Part shown: positions 61,251 through 64,000 of the stretch, piece by piece
How the letters are laid out: every line of letters starts with the position of its first letter
Numbering within the stretch: position 1 is the stretch's first letter
Assembly: GCA_012934845.2 (NCBI GenBank)
Contig: WNNJ02002430.1
Span: 56,944 to 120,943 of the forward strand
DNA: 64,000 nt
Source: Pomphorhynchus laevis
Taxonomy: Eukaryota; Acanthocephala; Palaeacanthocephala; Echinorhynchida; Pomphorhynchidae
Reading direction: 5' to 3'
Notes under the pieces: model-generated
What the model was told of the DNA's origin: nothing
Seen by the model: only the letters and a program-made list of their open reading frames with translations
Database searches by the model: none
Translations under genes and position numbers: made by a program

Positions 61251-62600
61251 CGTTAACGGATATATTGAATCCTGCTGATCTTGATGCTGAATTTATTTGT
61301 AATTTATTTACTGCTGAATTTATTAACTGAATTTATTTGTATTTTTTTGATCAGGCAAAACACCTAAGCTAACGCCTTGTATTTAATATTATAATTTAGT
61401 TAAATGTATTGATAAACTTTAGTCTATGGACGCAGTTTATCGATAGTTATAAAAAGACACGAAATTACTTCTCGGGGCTATCAATGCTAAATATTTCGTC
61501 AGTAACATATTTATAAATACAGTTAGCATAAAAGATGTAGGAAATTAAACAAATGCTGATCAATATGCAAAGCAGACACAATACAAAAAATCAAATGAAC
61601 ACACTTATCAATTAATTCAAATAGAGCCACTATATTCATTTTTTAAATTCCACGTATGCATGTTATCATTATCTTTAAACTAAGGTTATTATAACTTTAT
61701 TTCCGTTGTAGATAAAAAAATTTAATTCAAAAAAATGTTGAATAAAAGCTCATTTGTTTAGTCTGTTATATTCTATTACCCAATTTATTCATCACTAAAT
61801 TTCATCAAGGTGTATTGCACGAGTGAAACAATGACGTCCGCAAATCATGATACGATTAGAATTCACTGCTAACTCGCATCGAACACCGTGTTAAAAGATT
61901 TGATAGACGACAAGGCGTTGTCAGTCAACATTTTTAAACTTTGTAAACGTAATTTTGATTACTTTCTAATGACGACAACAAACAAGTTTGAATGATTGAT
62001 AATGCGCGTCAGTAGCAACGTTTATAAGTTGATCGAATACTGTGAAACTTACGAGTTCTCAATGGAAACGCTAACAAATAATACATTAGAAAGCCAAACG
62101 AAATTTTGGCAAGATATATGCTGTCCATAAGAGTTCAATGGCCGAATGAATATATAGATTTAAAAACTCCTATTTCAATTTCCAATAATACTAAAGTACA
62201 GAGGAATGTTTATTCAAAATTCCAATTCAAAATTCAAATGCAAATTTTCAGTAACATACTGTTACCATCTTCAGCCTGCCACTTTTAAAAAATGTAAGAA
62301 TTTATTAAGGTACAAAAAAATAAAAAATAAAACCAGTTTAAGCATGTTTTTGCTGTTATATATCACTAACATCTGCAATGCCGTTATGGTACTTTGATAT
62401 TTCATGTTTTCACCGTATGAGTTCAAAAGAATAAAAAATGTACAGCAAGAACAAAACGTGAACACAATTTTTCAGATTCAGTAGTAGTTTTTTTGTAAGA
62501 GTAGTAGTTTTTTTGTAACGTCGAAATTTGTCGGGGCGCAGTATCGAGCTTATTTCAAAATTACAGCGAAACGCAGTTTATCAGCAGTATTGGATTGCAC
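61251..62600. other. AT-rich spacer without recognisable genes
   Basis: About 1.35 kb with no recognised protein pattern on either strand. It includes CAGTAACATACTGTTACCAT (about 62252), similar in style to TTACTGTTACCATCTTCAG in the foldback at 10960, so foldback debris is possible. The last 100 bp are probably the 5' UTR of LinG, with a duplicated GTAGTAGTTTTTTTGTAA. Confidence 0.45.
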
Positions 62601-62618
62601 CGACAACAATAATAAGAA

Positions 62619-63814
62619 ATGCAGTTTATCGGCGAAAAAATGAATCAAAATGTAAACGTCGGAGCTGATCAAACGAATACTGTTTTGCACTCAAAATCTG
62701 TTCAAATGACATCTAACCTGCTTCATACAGACAGTGGAAAGGTAAATCTTTCTGAATTTACAACGACTGAGATAAGTGAAGTTTTGTGTGTTGTAAAAGA
62801 TGGGAAGGTTCTTCCCCCTGTTCAAAGATTAAAGAATTTGGTAATTATAAATATAAATAAGCCTACAGAAAAGCACCTGCTATTTAACATTTTTCTCAGA
62901 AAGTTCTGCGCTTCGTTTCCAAACAGAATAATATTCAATTCGGTTAAACTGTTTGATGCTAAGATAAAAATCTCGTTCACTTCTTCTAACTTGGCTGCAG
63001 AATATATTAAATTTTTTCACAGCGAACTCTCCAATCTAGGAGAACTACTAGAAAAACTGATACAGGGGACGGTCAAAATCACTGGCCTTCCTTGTCACAT
63101 GGATAATTCAGATATACACTTGTTGGAAAAGTCCTTCAAATTAACTAATTTCCATTCGATCACTAGCAAGTCTGGTAACCCGATACCGGTTGGCTTCAGC
63201 TCCACTTCGGTGGAGCTGAAGCTTTACCGAAGCTTCGGTGGAACAGGGGGAAATCCTGGCCAATTCCAGGTATAACCCGTTTATGGGGTTTAACTTACAT
63301 TTCTGCTTGATTGACAAAGACGAATTTACCTTCCCGGACTGCAGCCGGTGCCATAAATGGGGGCACTGGGCCTCCAGCTGCAGTGCTGTGTCTTTCTGTG
63401 GGAGGTGTGGGAAGTTGGAGTGCCCCTCCCTTCTGTCTTCTCTTTCCTGCGATTCCACTCCAGCCTGTTCCAACTGCGGTGGGGTTCATCCCGCCTGGAG
63501 CAGAAAGTGCTTCTTCTTCAAGGCTTATAAAGCGTTATAAAGCATCAACATTGCTAAACGTTAGCAATGTTGTGAAGCCGGTCTCTAATTCTTTCGCTTC
63601 AGCTGCTTCCACCCGGATGAACGACAGTGATCTTCTAAAAATAGTTGACGAGAGAATGGCTTCATTTCATAGGGAAATCCAAGGCATGATTATTGCTCTG
63701 ATTTCAATTCTGTGCTCTAACAAGGAGATTCCTATAGCAATTACGACACCATCAAATAAAAGGGGGCATCGGCTCATCCCGTCCCCCCGCAATCAAAATT
63801 GGCGAACTCATTAA
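62619..63814 (+). pseudogene. LinG ORF1 with three zinc knuckles (I/Jockey-like LINE)
   Basis: Met at 62619 (or 62640). The first frame to 63275 holds an RNA-recognition-like region (RLKNLVIININKPTEKHLLF, TVKITGLPCHMDNSDIHLLE). The next frame, 63238-63540, holds CSRCHKWGHWASSC, CGRCGKLECP and CSNCGGVHPAWSRKC, a CCHC knuckle series typical of I/Jockey/R1-type ORF1 proteins. The third frame, 63560-63814, reads SNSFASAASTRMNDSDLLKI and SFHREIQGMIIALISI. There are frame changes near 63240 and 63545. Palindromes (TTCAGCTCCACTTCGGTGGA and CCGAAGCTTCGG) sit at the first break. ORF1 would package element RNA; ORF2 lies past the right edge. Confidence 0.75.
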
Positions 63815-64000
63815 GAAGCAGAAGCAGCGCCGGGGAAATGAAGACAAACTTGCCCAGGGGCATGAAGGATATTCAGTGAAAAAGGATCACGAGTACTCTG
63901 CATTGCGACGGATTAGTTGGATGGGGGATTGCCTACCTAGACAGAGCTAGGTGCAGGAAGAATTCCCTTCCCACCACTAGCCCCACCTGTGGTAGGTACT

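Overview
This window comes from a repeat-dense, AT-rich animal (metazoan) genome. It holds one recognisable host gene and otherwise a deep stack of retrotransposons. The host gene is ubiquilin (UBQLN/Dsk2 type) on the minus strand. Four exons are visible (17306-17205, 11678-11576, 11530-11454, 3235-2975), giving the start codon, the ubiquitin-like domain and the first STI1-type domain. The rest of the gene lies past the left edge. Intron 2 is only 45 bp, while introns 1 and 3 have grown to 5.5 and 8.2 kb by transposon insertion. I cannot name the species. Penelope-like elements, CR1/L2-type LINEs and endonuclease-bearing RT elements with an N-terminal CXC motif fit an invertebrate.

The dominant mobile family, here called CXR, is a non-LTR retrotransposon. 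Its protein has an N-terminal Cys-rich CXC-like motif, a reverse transcriptase, a CxC-H-C motif and a C-terminal restriction-like endonuclease signature (LD...D...KxxxY). One copy (CXR-10, ORF 31451-34453, 1000 aa) is uninterrupted. At least 13 other full, degraded or partial copies are scattered through the window. Other families are: LinA and LinB (related L2/CR1-like LINEs with a pyrimidine-rich sense strand), LinD, LinE and LinF (CR1-like), LinG (ORF1 with zinc knuckles, right edge), fragments LinH and LinI, Penelope-like elements with GIY-YIG endonuclease, one old LTR retrotransposon, a second RT family at the left edge, and three foldback/MITE-like palindromes.

Layout: 1-1441 RT element (-); 1.7-2.6 kb Penelope (-); 2.6-3.2 kb foldback and ubiquilin exon 4; 3.8-10.3 kb two decayed CXR copies in intron 3; 10.9-11.7 kb foldback and exons 3 and 2; 11.8-17.2 kb Penelope pieces, LINE debris and a foldback in intron 1; 17.2-17.3 kb exon 1; 17.8-19.0 kb decayed CXR (-); 19.4-23.9 kb LinA/LinB/LTR nest with a tandem duplication; 23.9-29.1 kb CXR fragments around a LinA copy; 29.2-45.1 kb a nested complex; 45.2-50.5 kb LinE with a LinA insertion; 50.6-52.3 kb Penelope and LINE pieces; 52.4-56.8 kb LinA; 56.8-61.2 kb LinF, LinB, CXR, LinA and LinH; 62.6-64 kb LinG ORF1.

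The most informative structure is 29.2-45.1 kb. CXR-9 was split by a full-length antisense LinD insertion flanked by TAAAT. Its two halves (29277-31177 and 44046-45140) align with intact CXR-10 across the gap without an indel. Three further CXR copies (CXR-10, -11, -12) then entered the 3' tail of LinD one after another, all head to tail and each bounded by the same short sequence AATACAGGTCA. This is direct evidence for repeated, site-preferring insertion of CXR elements. All functional statements are read from sequence and family knowledge; no search was run.
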